NCBI RefSeq assembly: GCF_001952855.1
Contig: NZ_LPNO01000009.1
Coordinates: forward strand, 81,720 to 145,719
DNA: 64,000 nt
Direction: 5' to 3'
From: Pseudomonas sp. ATCC PTA-122608
GTDB lineage: Bacteria > Pseudomonadota > Gammaproteobacteria > Pseudomonadales > Pseudomonadaceae
Shown: positions 31,090 through 38,467 of the stretch, one piece after another
How the letters are laid out: each line of letters starts with the position of its first letter
How positions within the stretch are numbered: position 1 is the stretch's first letter
Translations under genes and position numbers: made by a program
The notes under the pieces: generated by a model
What the model was told of the DNA's origin: nothing
Database searches by the model: none
What the model saw: only the letters and a program-made list of their open reading frames with translations

Positions 31090-31494
31090 CTGCCCGGTCA
31101 CCTGCGTGCCGAAGCGCAGGCTGAATCGGAGATCGCTCGGCTGACTGCCCCGAGATAGCAGGGTGGCCACCTTTACCCGAGCCAGAGCGACGAACAACGC
31201 GGCGAAGACGGTTTACTCGCCAGCCAGATTCGAGCGATCTCCGATGCAGACTCAATAGGTGGCCACTGCCTTCCCAGTGAGCGAACAGCGGAGGATTGGC
31301 AGCCATGTAAACGCACAGATACCAGCGCAGCCCAGATGGCCCCGCTGGCTTGTTACGTAGGAGGTAAAAGCCCGGTTTCGACTGGGCTTTTTTACGGCTC
31401 GCCTTTATTCGTCAGCACCCTCCCCTGCGCCCAGCGGCAACCAGCAGGCGGTCAGGCTGCTGACGAATAAACGCAACCCACTGAGGTATCCGCC
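31090..31494 (+). ncRNA. Structured non-coding segment in left operon
   Basis: No convincing gene lies in these 405 bases. A perfect 15-base inverted repeat pairs ATCGGAGATCGCTCG (31125-31139) with its complement at 31231-31245, enclosing 91 bases. A second perfect 14-base inverted repeat pairs TTTATTCGTCAGCA (31404-31417) with 31458-31471, enclosing 40 bases, just before the next gene. A terminator-like hairpin lies between them. It may be a regulatory RNA, attenuator or antitermination element. Confidence 0.5.
31366..31393 (+). terminator. Terminator within the left operon
   Basis: On the plus strand AAAGCCC/GGGCTTT around a ten-base loop that can pair further is followed by TTTT. Downstream genes would need antitermination from the nut-like leader or their own promoter. 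Confidence 0.7.
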
Positions 31495-31776
31495 ATGCAC
31501 GCATCAGTTCAACAGCGAGTCGACGGGGTTGCGGCCCTGCGAGTTCGCTCCCGCATTGCCACCGCCGAGTTCTATGCCCTGATCGGCAAGGAGCAGCCCG
31601 TGCAACAGATTCGCTTCCAGGTCATCACCCGCGGCAACGCTTACCACATCGTGGAGCGCTCCACCGCCAAGGTGAAGGGCTTCCGCTGGACCTGGAAGGA
31701 AGCAAGCAACTTTGCCCAGGAGCTGGAATCTCGTGCAGATGGCGTGAAGGTAACGCTTTCAGGCGGTGCGCAGTGA
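31495..31776 (+). CDS. Hypothetical protein, 93 residues
   Basis: A basic protein with a beta-strand core (QQIRFQVITRGNAYHIVERS) followed by the helix KEASNFAQELESRADG. It begins at 31495 after GAGGTATCCGCC, immediately behind the second long inverted repeat. The pattern of a small strand-strand-helix domain is common in phage early proteins, but I do not recognise a family. Confidence 0.6.
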   Translation: MHASVQQRVDGVAALRVRSRIATAEFYALIGKEQPVQQIRFQVITRGNAYHIVERSTAKVKGFRWTWKEASNFAQELESRADGVKVTLSGGAQ

Positions 31777-32087
31777 TCGGCGTACCGATGGCCAACCCTC
31801 GCGACACAGTGATCGCGGATCTGCATCGCCAGATGGACGCATTCTTCGGCGCCGGCAACAAGGCCGAGCAAATTGCCAGCGGCGTCAGCGGTGAAGTCGG
31901 TGGCCCGATCAAAAGCACCCGCAGCATCAAGCTGAAGGCTGCCCGCGACAAGGATGCGCCCAGGCTGAAGGAATTGGCTGAAACCGGAATGACTGCAATC
32001 GAGGCCGCCAAAGAGTTCGGTACCGACAGCAAGCGTGCCAGGCTGATCGCTCAGGAAAACGGCTTCAAGTTCGCCGACAGCCCGTGA
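31773..32087 (+). CDS. Putative helix-turn-helix protein
   Basis: A 104-residue protein beginning at GTG 31773, overlapping the preceding stop; an ATG at 31788 is the alternative. Residues about 65-100 (LKELAETGMTAIEAAKEFGTDSKRARLIAQENG) have the periodicity of a helix-turn-helix, with basic residues in the second helix. The N-terminal part has no recognisable motif. DNA binding is inferred from that segment only. Confidence 0.6.
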   Translation: MIGVPMANPRDTVIADLHRQMDAFFGAGNKAEQIASGVSGEVGGPIKSTRSIKLKAARDKDAPRLKELAETGMTAIEAAKEFGTDSKRARLIAQENGFKFADSP

Positions 32088-32168
32088 AGCGCATCAACAA
32101 CCAGGTGCGGCAACGCCGTCGTCAGGCATGGCTTGATTTGCCAGCACATGAAATCGAAGAGGTAGGCC

Positions 32169-32480
32169 ATGGCCAAGAACAACGCGCAGATCCAGCGGGA
32201 CAAGCGCGCGAAAGAGAAGGCGCTGCTCGACCGGATCGGCGCCGAGAAGCGAACGCTGATTGTCTCGAAAGCGCTCGATGATGCGCTTCAAGTGCTGGGC
32301 GAACGTCACGACTTTGAAGAGTGGCAGGAGACGGTCTCGACGCTACTGATCAACCTGGCAGCAGCGCCCGCCGAAGAATCTGCCCGCTTCACCACCATGT
32401 CGCGACCTGTTTTCGAGGTTACTGAAAAGCAGTCGCGACAGCTTGAAGAGTTCCGCAAGACCGGCATCGAACCCGCATAA
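32169..32480 (+). CDS. Hypothetical protein, 103 residues
   Basis: A charged helical protein: basic N terminus (QIQRDKRAKEKALLDRIGAEKR), then LIVSKALDDALQVLGERHDFEEWQ and a C-terminal KQSRQLEEFRKTG helix. GAGGTAGGCC precedes the ATG. The predicted fold resembles small ribbon-helix-helix or coiled-coil regulators, but no family is clear. It is preceded by a region 32088-32168 in which another short frame is open and is less convincing. Confidence 0.6.
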   Translation: MAKNNAQIQRDKRAKEKALLDRIGAEKRTLIVSKALDDALQVLGERHDFEEWQETVSTLLINLAAAPAEESARFTTMSRPVFEVTEKQSRQLEEFRKTGIEPA

Positions 32481-32498
32481 CCCACCCTACTTGCTGCA

Positions 32499-32511
32499 TC
32501 CGGTAACCGGA
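32499..32511 (+). other. Hairpin upstream of 32538 gene
   Basis: TCCGGTAACCGGA is a perfect short inverted repeat in the gap before the gene starting at 32538, with the ribosome site TGGAG 13 bases later. It resembles the hairpins found before other left-operon genes, although here it does not touch the ribosome site. Confidence 0.5.
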
Positions 32512-32537
32512 GGGCGGCGCCTGACTGGAGATAAGCC

Positions 32538-33098
32538 ATGAGCAACTACATGTACAAGACCACAGCCCCTGCCGTGGTTGCGGCGGTCATCGCCTGGGAA
32601 ACCAAGCGCAAAGAGTGGGACGCCCAGCGCGCCAAGCTTGGCCAAGTGTTTGGTGGTGCGGCCTCGCCGATGCGGTCAGGTAATCGGAGCTACGTCGGCG
32701 GCGTGAAACTCAGTGATAGCCGCGAACTGGACGTGCACTGGTGCCGCCCCGACCAATACGGGTACCGCTCGCTCCGCTCCAGCTCCAAGCCTGCGAAAGG
32801 AACGCCAAAGGAGGCGCGCGTCACTCAGGTCGCCGAGCATGAGCGCCTGTCGGCTCTCTGGAAGGAACATTGCCCTGCCAGCATCGATATGGACGAAGCC
32901 TGGGAGGCGATCGGCCTGAACCCGGGGGCACTGTGGATGTGCGGCGGTGTGTTCTTCGAGCTGGATGAGGTTGTGTACCTGAGCCTCGGCCTCAGGCTTG
33001 AGGATGGACACGAGAACATCGAAGGCGCCACCGAGATCCTCGGCAGCGAGTTTGAGGCTGCACGCCAGACTGTCCTAGGGCAGCGCAAAGCGGCGTAG
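32538..33098 (+). CDS. Hypothetical phage protein, 186 residues
   Basis: A soluble protein with a helical N terminus (VAAVIAWETKRKEWDAQRAKLG), a basic middle part (YRSLRSSSKPAKGTPKEARV) and a hydrophobic LWMCGGVFFELDEVVYLSLGL segment. No family is recognised. It has a TGGAG ribosome site seven bases before the ATG. It is the largest protein of the first part of the left operon. Confidence 0.65.
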   Translation: MSNYMYKTTAPAVVAAVIAWETKRKEWDAQRAKLGQVFGGAASPMRSGNRSYVGGVKLSDSRELDVHWCRPDQYGYRSLRSSSKPAKGTPKEARVTQVAEHERLSALWKEHCPASIDMDEAWEAIGLNPGALWMCGGVFFELDEVVYLSLGLRLEDGHENIEGATEILGSEFEAARQTVLGQRKAA

Positions 33099-33290
33099 TT
33101 ACTCTGGAAAAACTTCAGCAGTAGGCAACACACCTGCAACGGCCTGACACTTCAAGTCAGCGCAGATAATCATGCTAATTGGTTGGGCGGTTCGGGCTAC
33201 ATAGCGGTTATATACGGCTGCGAATTCGATGCCCCCACACTTTGGGCAGGTTGGCTTGAATTCGTCGTGCTGCATTTCTTCGATACCCAT
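33099..33290 (-). CDS. Small zinc-ribbon protein on the opposite strand
   Basis: A 63-residue protein on the minus strand within a plus-strand operon. CPKCGG and a later ICADLKC give three to four potential metal ligands. The start at 33290 has AAGGAGAGA upstream. Its stop lies directly after the stop of the 32538-33098 gene, so the two converge, and its 5' side faces the PAPS-reductase-like gene. The reversed orientation suggests an independently expressed cargo gene. Confidence 0.6.
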   Translation of the reverse strand: MGIEEMQHDEFKPTCPKCGGIEFAAVYNRYVARTAQPISMIICADLKCQAVAGVLPTAEVFPE

Positions 33291-33352
33291 CTGATTCTCT
33301 CCTTGATCCGGCTCCATGCCGGTCACCCGTAATACCCCATATCACTGAATCA

Positions 33353-33368
33353 CGCCAGCCGGCGAGGT
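33353..33368 (+). other. Hairpin-SD module before 33373 gene
   Basis: CGCC/GGCG with loop AGCC is followed at once by AGG of the ribosome site. The same string TCACGCCAGCCGGCGAGG occurs again at about 34149-34166 before another gene. Confidence 0.6.
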
Positions 33369-33372
33369 ATCC

Positions 33373-34125
33373 ATGAAACTCAATTCTGACGTTGAGGCCC
33401 TGGTGGCTTCCGGCGCGCTCTTTGTCGCCAACCATTCCGGAGGCAAGGACTCGCAAGTCCAGCTGATCAAGTTGTTAGAGGTGGTGCCTATGACGCAGCT
33501 GGTCGTAGTGCACGCCTCGCTGGGTGCCATGGAGTGGCCTGGCGCGATGGAGCTTGCGCGCGATCAAGCCGACGCAGCAGGTCTGCCATTCATCGTGGCC
33601 ACTGCCACCAAGACGCTGCTGGAAATGGTAGAGCGCCGCTTTGAAGGCAGGCCGGAGGTGCCGAGCTGGCCGTCGGCATCCACCCGCCAATGTACGAGCG
33701 ATCTCAAGCGCGGCCCCATCCAGCGCGAGGTTCGGCGTTACGCCAAGGCTGGCGGTTTCAAGGTGATCGTGAACTGCCTGGGGTTGCGCGCCCAAGAGTC
33801 ACCCGGGCGCGCCAAACGGCAGGCATTCAGCCGCATGGCTATCAGCAATTCAGTGCACACCTGGTACGAGTGGCTGCCAGTGCATGAAATGTCCAAAGCC
33901 GAGGTGTTCAACATTATCGAGCGTGCCGGCCAGAAGCCGCACTATGCGTACGCCCTGGGCAATGACCGCCTGAGTTGCGTGTTCTGCATCATGGCCAGCA
34001 AAGGTGATCTCAGGAACGGGCGCCAGCACCAGCCTGAACTGCTCCAGCAATACAGCGATCTGGAGAAGAAGACCGGGTACACGATGCACATGAGCCGCAT
34101 CCCCTTGGTCGAGCTTTCTGCCTGA
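33373..34125 (+). CDS. PAPS reductase / DndC-like ATP pyrophosphatase family protein
   Basis: A 250-residue member of the adenine-nucleotide alpha-hydrolase/PAPS reductase superfamily. The PP-loop SGGKDS lies at residues 22-27 and is followed by LVVVHASLG. Cysteines occur in RQCTSDLK (about 105) and SCVFC (about 199-202), the arrangement of the iron-sulfur-binding DndC group and its relatives. The host relative DndC takes part in DNA phosphorothioation, but no other dnd gene is here. A role in nucleotide or nucleic-acid thiolation or in anti-host activity is inferred. A hairpin-ribosome-site module precedes it. Confidence 0.85.
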   Translation: MKLNSDVEALVASGALFVANHSGGKDSQVQLIKLLEVVPMTQLVVVHASLGAMEWPGAMELARDQADAAGLPFIVATATKTLLEMVERRFEGRPEVPSWPSASTRQCTSDLKRGPIQREVRRYAKAGGFKVIVNCLGLRAQESPGRAKRQAFSRMAISNSVHTWYEWLPVHEMSKAEVFNIIERAGQKPHYAYALGNDRLSCVFCIMASKGDLRNGRQHQPELLQQYSDLEKKTGYTMHMSRIPLVELSA

Positions 34126-34151
34126 CAGACTCAATTTAATTTTAACAATCA

Positions 34152-34166
34152 CGCCAGCCGGCGAGG
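34152..34166 (+). other. Hairpin-SD-like module before 34191 gene
   Basis: CGCC/GGCG with loop AGCC followed by AGG, the same string as at 33353. The actual ribosome site for the gene is the later TTGGAG, so this copy may be a remnant or an mRNA end structure of the preceding gene. Confidence 0.55.
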
Positions 34167-34190
34167 CAGGCGCACGCTTGGAGATTACCC

Positions 34191-34502
34191 ATGAGCATCC
34201 CTGCAAGTGCCTTGAGCGACGAAGGGTGCCTGCACTATGCGGCGCTTGAGCCAGCCGCCGCCGCTGAGCTTACCCGCCGCCTTACCGCGCAGTGCATTGA
34301 TCCAGGTGCCGAAGCTGAAAGTCTTCGCGATGATATCCGCATGCTCGAAAGCCAGGCTGATGATGCTGAGGACGAGCTGGATCGCCTTCGAGACTATGCC
34401 GAAGAGGCTCGCACCTACATCAAGCGCGCAATGAATCACGACGAGCACGAAGATCTGCCGGTGAGCAAGCTTCTTCAGAAAGCCCTCGATTGCCTGGAGT
34501 AA
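34191..34502 (+). CDS. Hypothetical coiled-coil protein, 103 residues
   Basis: An acidic protein with a long heptad-like helix (EAESLRDDIRMLESQADDAEDELDRL begins about residue 40). It starts at 34191 with TTGGAG upstream. Similar small acidic coiled-coil proteins are found in Pseudomonas prophage left operons, but no function is known to me. It ends four bases before the next gene. Confidence 0.62.
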   Translation: MSIPASALSDEGCLHYAALEPAAAAELTRRLTAQCIDPGAEAESLRDDIRMLESQADDAEDELDRLRDYAEEARTYIKRAMNHDEHEDLPVSKLLQKALDCLE

Positions 34503-34506
34503 GGCC

Positions 34507-34884
34507 ATGACCACTTTTGCAGTGTTTGGAATGAGCGAGAACTGGGCTCGCGAAGAGGCCAAAGAGCACACGCCCACCTTCAAAAATGAGGGCGGCAAGC
34601 GCATCGACCTGACCGTTTCGCAGTGGGAGGCCGAGGTGGAGGTTCGGGTGGCCAAGATCATGGCAGGCAAAAAATGCGTGCGCCTGTCGCCGATGTTCGA
34701 CGCCCCCCAGTACGCACAGCAGTTCATGGACATGGCCCGAAAGAGCATTGTCTGTCGCGACCTGAAGATCAGGACCAAGGCCGTCCTGGTCGACGCCAAG
34801 AAAAAGCCGATCCTGAATGCCAAAACTGGTGCGCCAAAGATTGGGTTTGCTGACTGGGTGCCGGAGGCGACTTGCGCCGCCTGA
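34507..34884 (+). CDS. Hypothetical phage protein, 125 residues
   Basis: A basic protein of mixed helix and strand beginning MTTFAVFGMSENWAREEAKEH. It has two Cys residues, LKIRTKAVLVDAKKKP and a C-terminal KIGFADWVPEA. Start follows GAGTAAGGCC. I do not recognise a family. Tight spacing to the previous gene suggests co-translation. Confidence 0.62.
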   Translation: MTTFAVFGMSENWAREEAKEHTPTFKNEGGKRIDLTVSQWEAEVEVRVAKIMAGKKCVRLSPMFDAPQYAQQFMDMARKSIVCRDLKIRTKAVLVDAKKKPILNAKTGAPKIGFADWVPEATCAA

Positions 34885-34893
34885 CAGCACTGA

Positions 34894-35130
34894 TTAGCGA
34901 GCTACGCGCCCAGCAATAAGCCTGGCTCCGTCCTCGCGGCCAGCAACCTGCGCCAGGCCACGGTCAACATAGGTTCGGTCACCCGCAACAACCGGCACCA
35001 CCACCTCACCACCGCGCTTCACCTCGACGTTGATACGCCAGGTCTCCCGGCCTTCCTCGTCCTTGTCGCACTCCATGTAGTTCCAAACCTGAAAGCCTTC
35101 GATCTCATCGTAAATATCGTGCTTTGTCAT
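34894..35130 (-). CDS. Hypothetical protein on opposite strand, 78 residues
   Basis: A minus-strand gene in the plus-strand operon, convergent with the 34507-34884 gene. The acidic N-terminal part (DIYDEIEGFQVWNYMECDKDEEG) is followed by strands (WRINVEVKRGGEVVVPVV) and an arginine-rich end. The start could be 35130 or an ATG four codons earlier at 35142; ribosome sites are weak for both. A TATAAA-like element overlaps the upstream ATG. Together with the gene at 33099 it looks like separately controlled cargo. Confidence 0.55.
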   Translation of the reverse strand: MTKHDIYDEIEGFQVWNYMECDKDEEGRETWRINVEVKRGGEVVVPVVAGDRTYVDRGLAQVAGREDGARLIAGRVAR

Positions 35131-35175
35131 GGTCCAGCCCATTTATAGGAAGGGGCCATCGTAGCACCACACCGC

Positions 35176-35196
35176 CCGGGCATGGCCCGGCAAGGA
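35176..35196 (+). other. Hairpin-SD module before 35203 gene
   Basis: CCGGGC/GCCCGG with loop ATG is followed at once by CAAGGA, the ribosome site for the ATG at 35203. Confidence 0.65.
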
Positions 35197-35202
35197 CTCC
35201 CC

Positions 35203-35850
35203 ATGCCTACAGAAAACCGTATCGACTGCCCAGCTCTGCACAAGCGCAGCAACAGCTATCCGTTTGGCGATCGCGTGCCGCGCACAGTGCGAATGGTGAA
35301 GAGCGTCACTGCCGACCCCATGCCCGGAATTGGACTCGCCTACATCAAGGGAACCGTTCCTTTGGCAGCGCAGAACAACATCTACGACGCATGGACAAAC
35401 AGCCATGGTGCCGTGGCAGCAGTGATGCCTGATGGTCGCCACCTTGGCCTGCGCCCCGGCGAGTTCGAGGTTTACACCTGGCATGACTTTTCATCGGCGC
35501 CAGCAGTGTCAGGTGTAACGCTCCAGGCTACCCGCGCCAACCGCGTGTACGTCGCCGGACCCATGACCGGGATCGCGGACTTCAACTACCCCGCCTTCAA
35601 CGCCGTGGCCGACCAGCTGCGCGCCCAAGGCTACGAAGTCGAGAACCCAGCAGACCACGGCATCGTCGAGGGCGCGCAGTGGGCCGACTACATGGCTTAC
35701 GACCTGACGCGCCTGGGCCTCTGCGGCGTGATCGCGCTGCTGCCGGGATGGGAGAAATCGCAAGGCGCGAAGCTGGAAGTCCTGATCGCCGAACGCCTCG
35801 GCATGACGGTTGTGAATGCCCATGATCTGGTAACGAGGGAGGATGTATGA
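35203..35850 (+). CDS. DUF4406 nucleoside deoxyribosyltransferase-like protein
   Basis: A 215-residue protein with two parts. Residues 1 to about 105 are a phage-specific N-terminal region with no known motif. Residues about 108-215 match DUF4406, a family structurally related to nucleoside 2-deoxyribosyltransferases: VYVAGPMTGIADFNYPAFN, a hydrophobic ALLPGWEKSQGAKLEV and IAERLGM. The AGPMTG start and the GW-x2-S-x-GA motif are typical. It may act on nucleotide pools during infection. AAGGA six bases before 35203 decides the start over the ATG at 35182, which lies inside the hairpin. Confidence 0.8.
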   Translation: MPTENRIDCPALHKRSNSYPFGDRVPRTVRMVKSVTADPMPGIGLAYIKGTVPLAAQNNIYDAWTNSHGAVAAVMPDGRHLGLRPGEFEVYTWHDFSSAPAVSGVTLQATRANRVYVAGPMTGIADFNYPAFNAVADQLRAQGYEVENPADHGIVEGAQWADYMAYDLTRLGLCGVIALLPGWEKSQGAKLEVLIAERLGMTVVNAHDLVTREDV

Positions 35851-36206
35851 GCGAAGTAAAGCGCTGGAAGTTGAAAGGCTTCTTGCCCGGTGTTGAGGGT
35901 GAATGCAAGGCGGTTTTCCAGCCAACGGTAGTCATGGCCGAAGACTTCGATAACGCTACTCGCCTGTTTCTAGACGCGGCCGAACGCTGCGTAGCCTCGG
36001 AACGTCGGGAGAAGGAACTGCAGCGGCGCCTGACCGCGGCGGATGAGCGGGCGGATGTGCTTACCACTGCGCTGACCCGAATTCACGGGAGGGCGGAGGC
36101 ATTCATTGACGATGGGATGCACATGCCAACTCCGTCTATTGAGGTGATTCGAGACATCGCGGCCAGGGCCGTGCCGATCACTAGCGATGCAGCAGAACCT
36201 CGATAG
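35847..36206 (+). CDS. Hypothetical protein, 119 residues
   Basis: A mostly helical protein with a long charged helix (LDAAERCVASERREKELQRRLTAADERADVL, about 43-73) and an N-terminal strand (KRWKLKGFLPG). Its start overlaps the stop of the DUF4406 gene by four bases (ATGA). Function unknown. Confidence 0.6.
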   Translation: MSEVKRWKLKGFLPGVEGECKAVFQPTVVMAEDFDNATRLFLDAAERCVASERREKELQRRLTAADERADVLTTALTRIHGRAEAFIDDGMHMPTPSIEVIRDIAARAVPITSDAAEPR

Positions 36207-36260
36207 GAGTACATCCGTACTCCTCCCGCAAAACCTGTAACCCCTCCCCCTTCAAAGTCA

Positions 36261-36279
36261 GCCGCTATAGCGGCAAGGA
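36261..36279 (+). other. Hairpin-SD module before 36287 gene
   Basis: GCCGC/GCGGC with loop TATA is followed at once by AAGGA, the ribosome site for the ATG at 36287. Confidence 0.65.
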
Positions 36280-36286
36280 CGAAGTC

Positions 36287-36715
36287 ATGCCTGAACAAAA
36301 GATTACGTTCGTCAACAGCGAGCCCGCCAAGTGCGGCTGCAAGATGGAATTCAGCTCTGGCGGCGGGCACTACTCCGACGTGGTTTACGTCACTCCCTGC
36401 GAGGCGCATAGCGGCAGCAAGCCGTTCGGGCCGGTCGAGGTGAAGCGCGATGCGGATGGTTGGTGGTATCACCCAAACATCCCGAGCTTTGGCGAAGGCG
36501 AAGACCCGGCGCCCTACATTGCCTGGGTCAAGGAACAGGGACTGGAGTTGAAAGGCTGGCACTCTGGCGACGAACTCGAGGATCTACCTGACGAGGATGC
36601 CGCGTGCACCGCCTGGAATCCCGAATCGCCAGGCCCTGAGTGGTTCCTGATGGGGATCTTCGATACGGATGACGGCCCCTATGTGCAGTGGGCGCGCCGG
36701 GAGGTTACGCCGTGA
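36287..36715 (+). CDS. Hypothetical phage protein, 142 residues
   Basis: An acidic protein with an N-terminal CGCKMEF and a later CEAH that could bind metal, then a middle region rich in Trp and Gly (DADGWWYHP) and a C-terminal ESPGPEWFLMGIFDTDDGPYVQW. Similar proteins are common in Pseudomonas phage left operons without known function. AAGGAC precedes the start. The stop overlaps the next start. Confidence 0.65.
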   Translation: MPEQKITFVNSEPAKCGCKMEFSSGGGHYSDVVYVTPCEAHSGSKPFGPVEVKRDADGWWYHPNIPSFGEGEDPAPYIAWVKEQGLELKGWHSGDELEDLPDEDAACTAWNPESPGPEWFLMGIFDTDDGPYVQWARREVTP

Positions 36716-37281
36716 GCATCATCGACGACGTAATGACCGACAAGATCACCCTGCACGGCCTGGGCTTTGTGCAGGTGCAGCTGGAAGGCGGCCAACGGCT
36801 GCATGTCTGGCACCCAGAACTGCCGCGCCGTGCTTGCTTCAAATACTCGGCGATCCACGACCACCGCTTCAACTTCACCTCCAGAGTGATCGTCGGCAAG
36901 CAGATCAATCACTGCTTTGAGCTGGAGCGCAGCGACGAAGGCGGCTTCGTGTTGTATCTGCACGAGGGCGCCCGCACACCAGGTGGCGGCAGGCCGTGGA
37001 CGCCAGACGGCCGCGCGCACCTGATACCGGATGGAACGATTACCGTGGAAGCCGGCAACGACTACAACACCCGGGCATACCACTACCACCGCACCGAGCC
37101 CGGCGGCGATGGCCGAGTCGCCACGATCATGGCGAAACGCGGCGAGTATCCGGCCGGCGCCCACTCAACCTGCGTCTACGGCATACAACCAGACACCGAC
37201 TTCGACCGGTACCAGTGGTCACCGGCTCAGCTCTGGGAAATCGTCACCGACGTGCTGCTCGGCCAGCGGGTGACGCCATGA
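36712..37281 (+). CDS. Cupin-like hypothetical protein
   Basis: A 189-residue protein starting at GTG 36712, which overlaps the preceding stop (GTGA) and follows GGGAGG at seven bases. Paired histidine strands (IHDHRFNF about residue 45 and YHYHRTEP about 125) alternate with glycine turns as in cupin-fold proteins. The rest is beta-rich. It may be a small metal- or sugar-binding enzyme; this is a fold guess only. Confidence 0.65.
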   Translation: MSIIDDVMTDKITLHGLGFVQVQLEGGQRLHVWHPELPRRACFKYSAIHDHRFNFTSRVIVGKQINHCFELERSDEGGFVLYLHEGARTPGGGRPWTPDGRAHLIPDGTITVEAGNDYNTRAYHYHRTEPGGDGRVATIMAKRGEYPAGAHSTCVYGIQPDTDFDRYQWSPAQLWEIVTDVLLGQRVTP

Positions 37282-37334
37282 TCACCACCCTCTGGTTCGC
37301 CTACGTCTTCATCTACAAGGGGCCCAGGCCATGA
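37278..37334 (+). CDS. 18-codon micro-ORF linking two genes
   Basis: An open frame of 18 codons and stop whose ATG overlaps the stop of the preceding gene (ATGA) and whose TGA overlaps the next ATG (ATGA). The peptide (MITTLWFAYVFIYKGPRP) is hydrophobic and ends Arg-Pro before the stop. It would let ribosomes pass from gene to gene. A membrane micropeptide or purely a coupling frame are both possible. Confidence 0.4.
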   Translation: MITTLWFAYVFIYKGPRP

Positions 37335-37648
37335 AACAGACAATGCAAGATGAGTTCGAGGCCGACTATTGCGCCCATGCACACCGCCTCCCGGCCCTGG
37401 TAAAAAACTGTCGCCTCTCAAACGGCAGCTACGGTGACCCGTGCATTGCCAAGGCCTGGCACTGGTTCAAGCGGTCCCGCGAGATGCTGGTGGTGGACCT
37501 GCCAACGGTCGGCCCTTCGCCGGAACCGCCAGATGACGCAATCGACGACAGCTTCCTTGATGCCCATCACGCCAAGATACGCATGCGCAATGGCTGCTTC
37601 ATGGCCATTAAAGCTGCTGGCATCACAATCGCGGGGGAGTCGAATTAA
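37331..37648 (+). CDS. Hypothetical protein, 105 residues
   Basis: A small protein with several Cys and His (ADYCAHAHRL, GDPCIAKAWHWFKRS), a proline-rich middle and a C-terminal helix (DAHHAKIRMRNGCFMAIKAAG). It overlaps the micro-ORF stop at its start and the methyltransferase start at its end (TAATG). Function unknown. Confidence 0.6.
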   Translation: MKQTMQDEFEADYCAHAHRLPALVKNCRLSNGSYGDPCIAKAWHWFKRSREMLVVDLPTVGPSPEPPDDAIDDSFLDAHHAKIRMRNGCFMAIKAAGITIAGESN

Positions 37649-38418
37649 TGATCGAGTACCAGCTCTATCTTGGCGATTGTCTCCAGGTCATGAAGCAGTT
37701 GCCAGATGCCAGCGTCGACATGGTGCTGGCCGACCTTCCTTACGGCACCACCCAGTGCGCCTGGGACACCATCATCCCGCTCGAGCCACTCTGGATGGAG
37801 TACTTGCGGATCGCCAAGCCAGAGGCCGCCATCGTGCTGTGCGCTGCCCAGCCGTTTGCCTCGATGCTGGTGGCGAGCAACCCCAGGCTCTACCGGTATG
37901 AGTGGATCTGGGAGAAAGGCAACGCAACCGGATTCCTAAACGCCAAGAAGCAACCGCTGCGGGCTCACGAAAGCGCCCAGGTCTTCTACCGCAAACAGCC
38001 GGTGTACAACCCGCAAATGACGGGGGGGCATGAGCGCAAGACGGCAAAACGTAAGACAGTCAACTCGGAGTGTTACGGCAAGGCCCTGGCCCTGACGGAA
38101 TACGATTCGACAGAGCGGTACCCGCGCTCGGTGCAGTTCTTCTCCAGCGACAAGCAGACCGGCAGCTTTCACCCGACGCAGAAGCCTGTGGCCTGGATGT
38201 CGTTCCTGATCAACACCTACACGCAGCGTGGTCAGGTGGTGCTGGATAACACGATGGGCAGCGGTACCACCGGCGTGGCCTGCATGCGGCTGGGTCGGCA
38301 GTTCATCGGCATTGAGCAGGACCGCGAGATCTACGTTACCGCTACCGAGCGCATCACCGACGCAATTACCGAGCGCGACGCACCGGTACCGCAAATCGAT
38401 CTGTTCGCAACAGCCTAA
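37648..38418 (+). CDS. DNA methyltransferase (N6-adenine/N4-cytosine)
   Basis: A 256-residue site-specific DNA methyltransferase of the N6/N4 beta class. The catalytic motif IV reads DLPYGT (residues 29-34) and the SAM-binding motif I reads DNTMGSGTTG near residue 195, in the order typical of this class, with THPTQKP-type HPTQKP ahead of it. No restriction enzyme gene lies nearby, so it probably protects phage DNA or alters host gene expression. It starts by a one-base overlap with the preceding gene. Confidence 0.92.
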   Translation: MIEYQLYLGDCLQVMKQLPDASVDMVLADLPYGTTQCAWDTIIPLEPLWMEYLRIAKPEAAIVLCAAQPFASMLVASNPRLYRYEWIWEKGNATGFLNAKKQPLRAHESAQVFYRKQPVYNPQMTGGHERKTAKRKTVNSECYGKALALTEYDSTERYPRSVQFFSSDKQTGSFHPTQKPVAWMSFLINTYTQRGQVVLDNTMGSGTTGVACMRLGRQFIGIEQDREIYVTATERITDAITERDAPVPQIDLFATA

Positions 38419-38439
38419 CCCCAATCCCCCTACATGCCT

Positions 38440-38461
38440 GCCGGTGATCGGCGGGCGAGGT
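38440..38461 (+). other. Hairpin-SD module before 38468 gene
   Basis: The stem GCCTGCCG (38436-38443) and CGGCGGGC (38449-38456), one G-U pair, is followed at once by GAGGT, the ribosome site for the GTG at 38468. Confidence 0.62.
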
Positions 38462-38467
38462 ATTCCT

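Noticed and set aside
30454..31197. 247-codon minus-strand frame across PL leader and first gene
   Set aside because: It would run antisense through the operator, the boxA-like leader and a gene with a good ribosome site.
32084..32281. 65-codon frame starting at GTG 32084
   Set aside because: Its second half overlaps the better-supported gene at 32169 and becomes Arg/Glu-rich shadow sequence. A truncated real gene at 32084-32168 cannot be excluded but is not supported.
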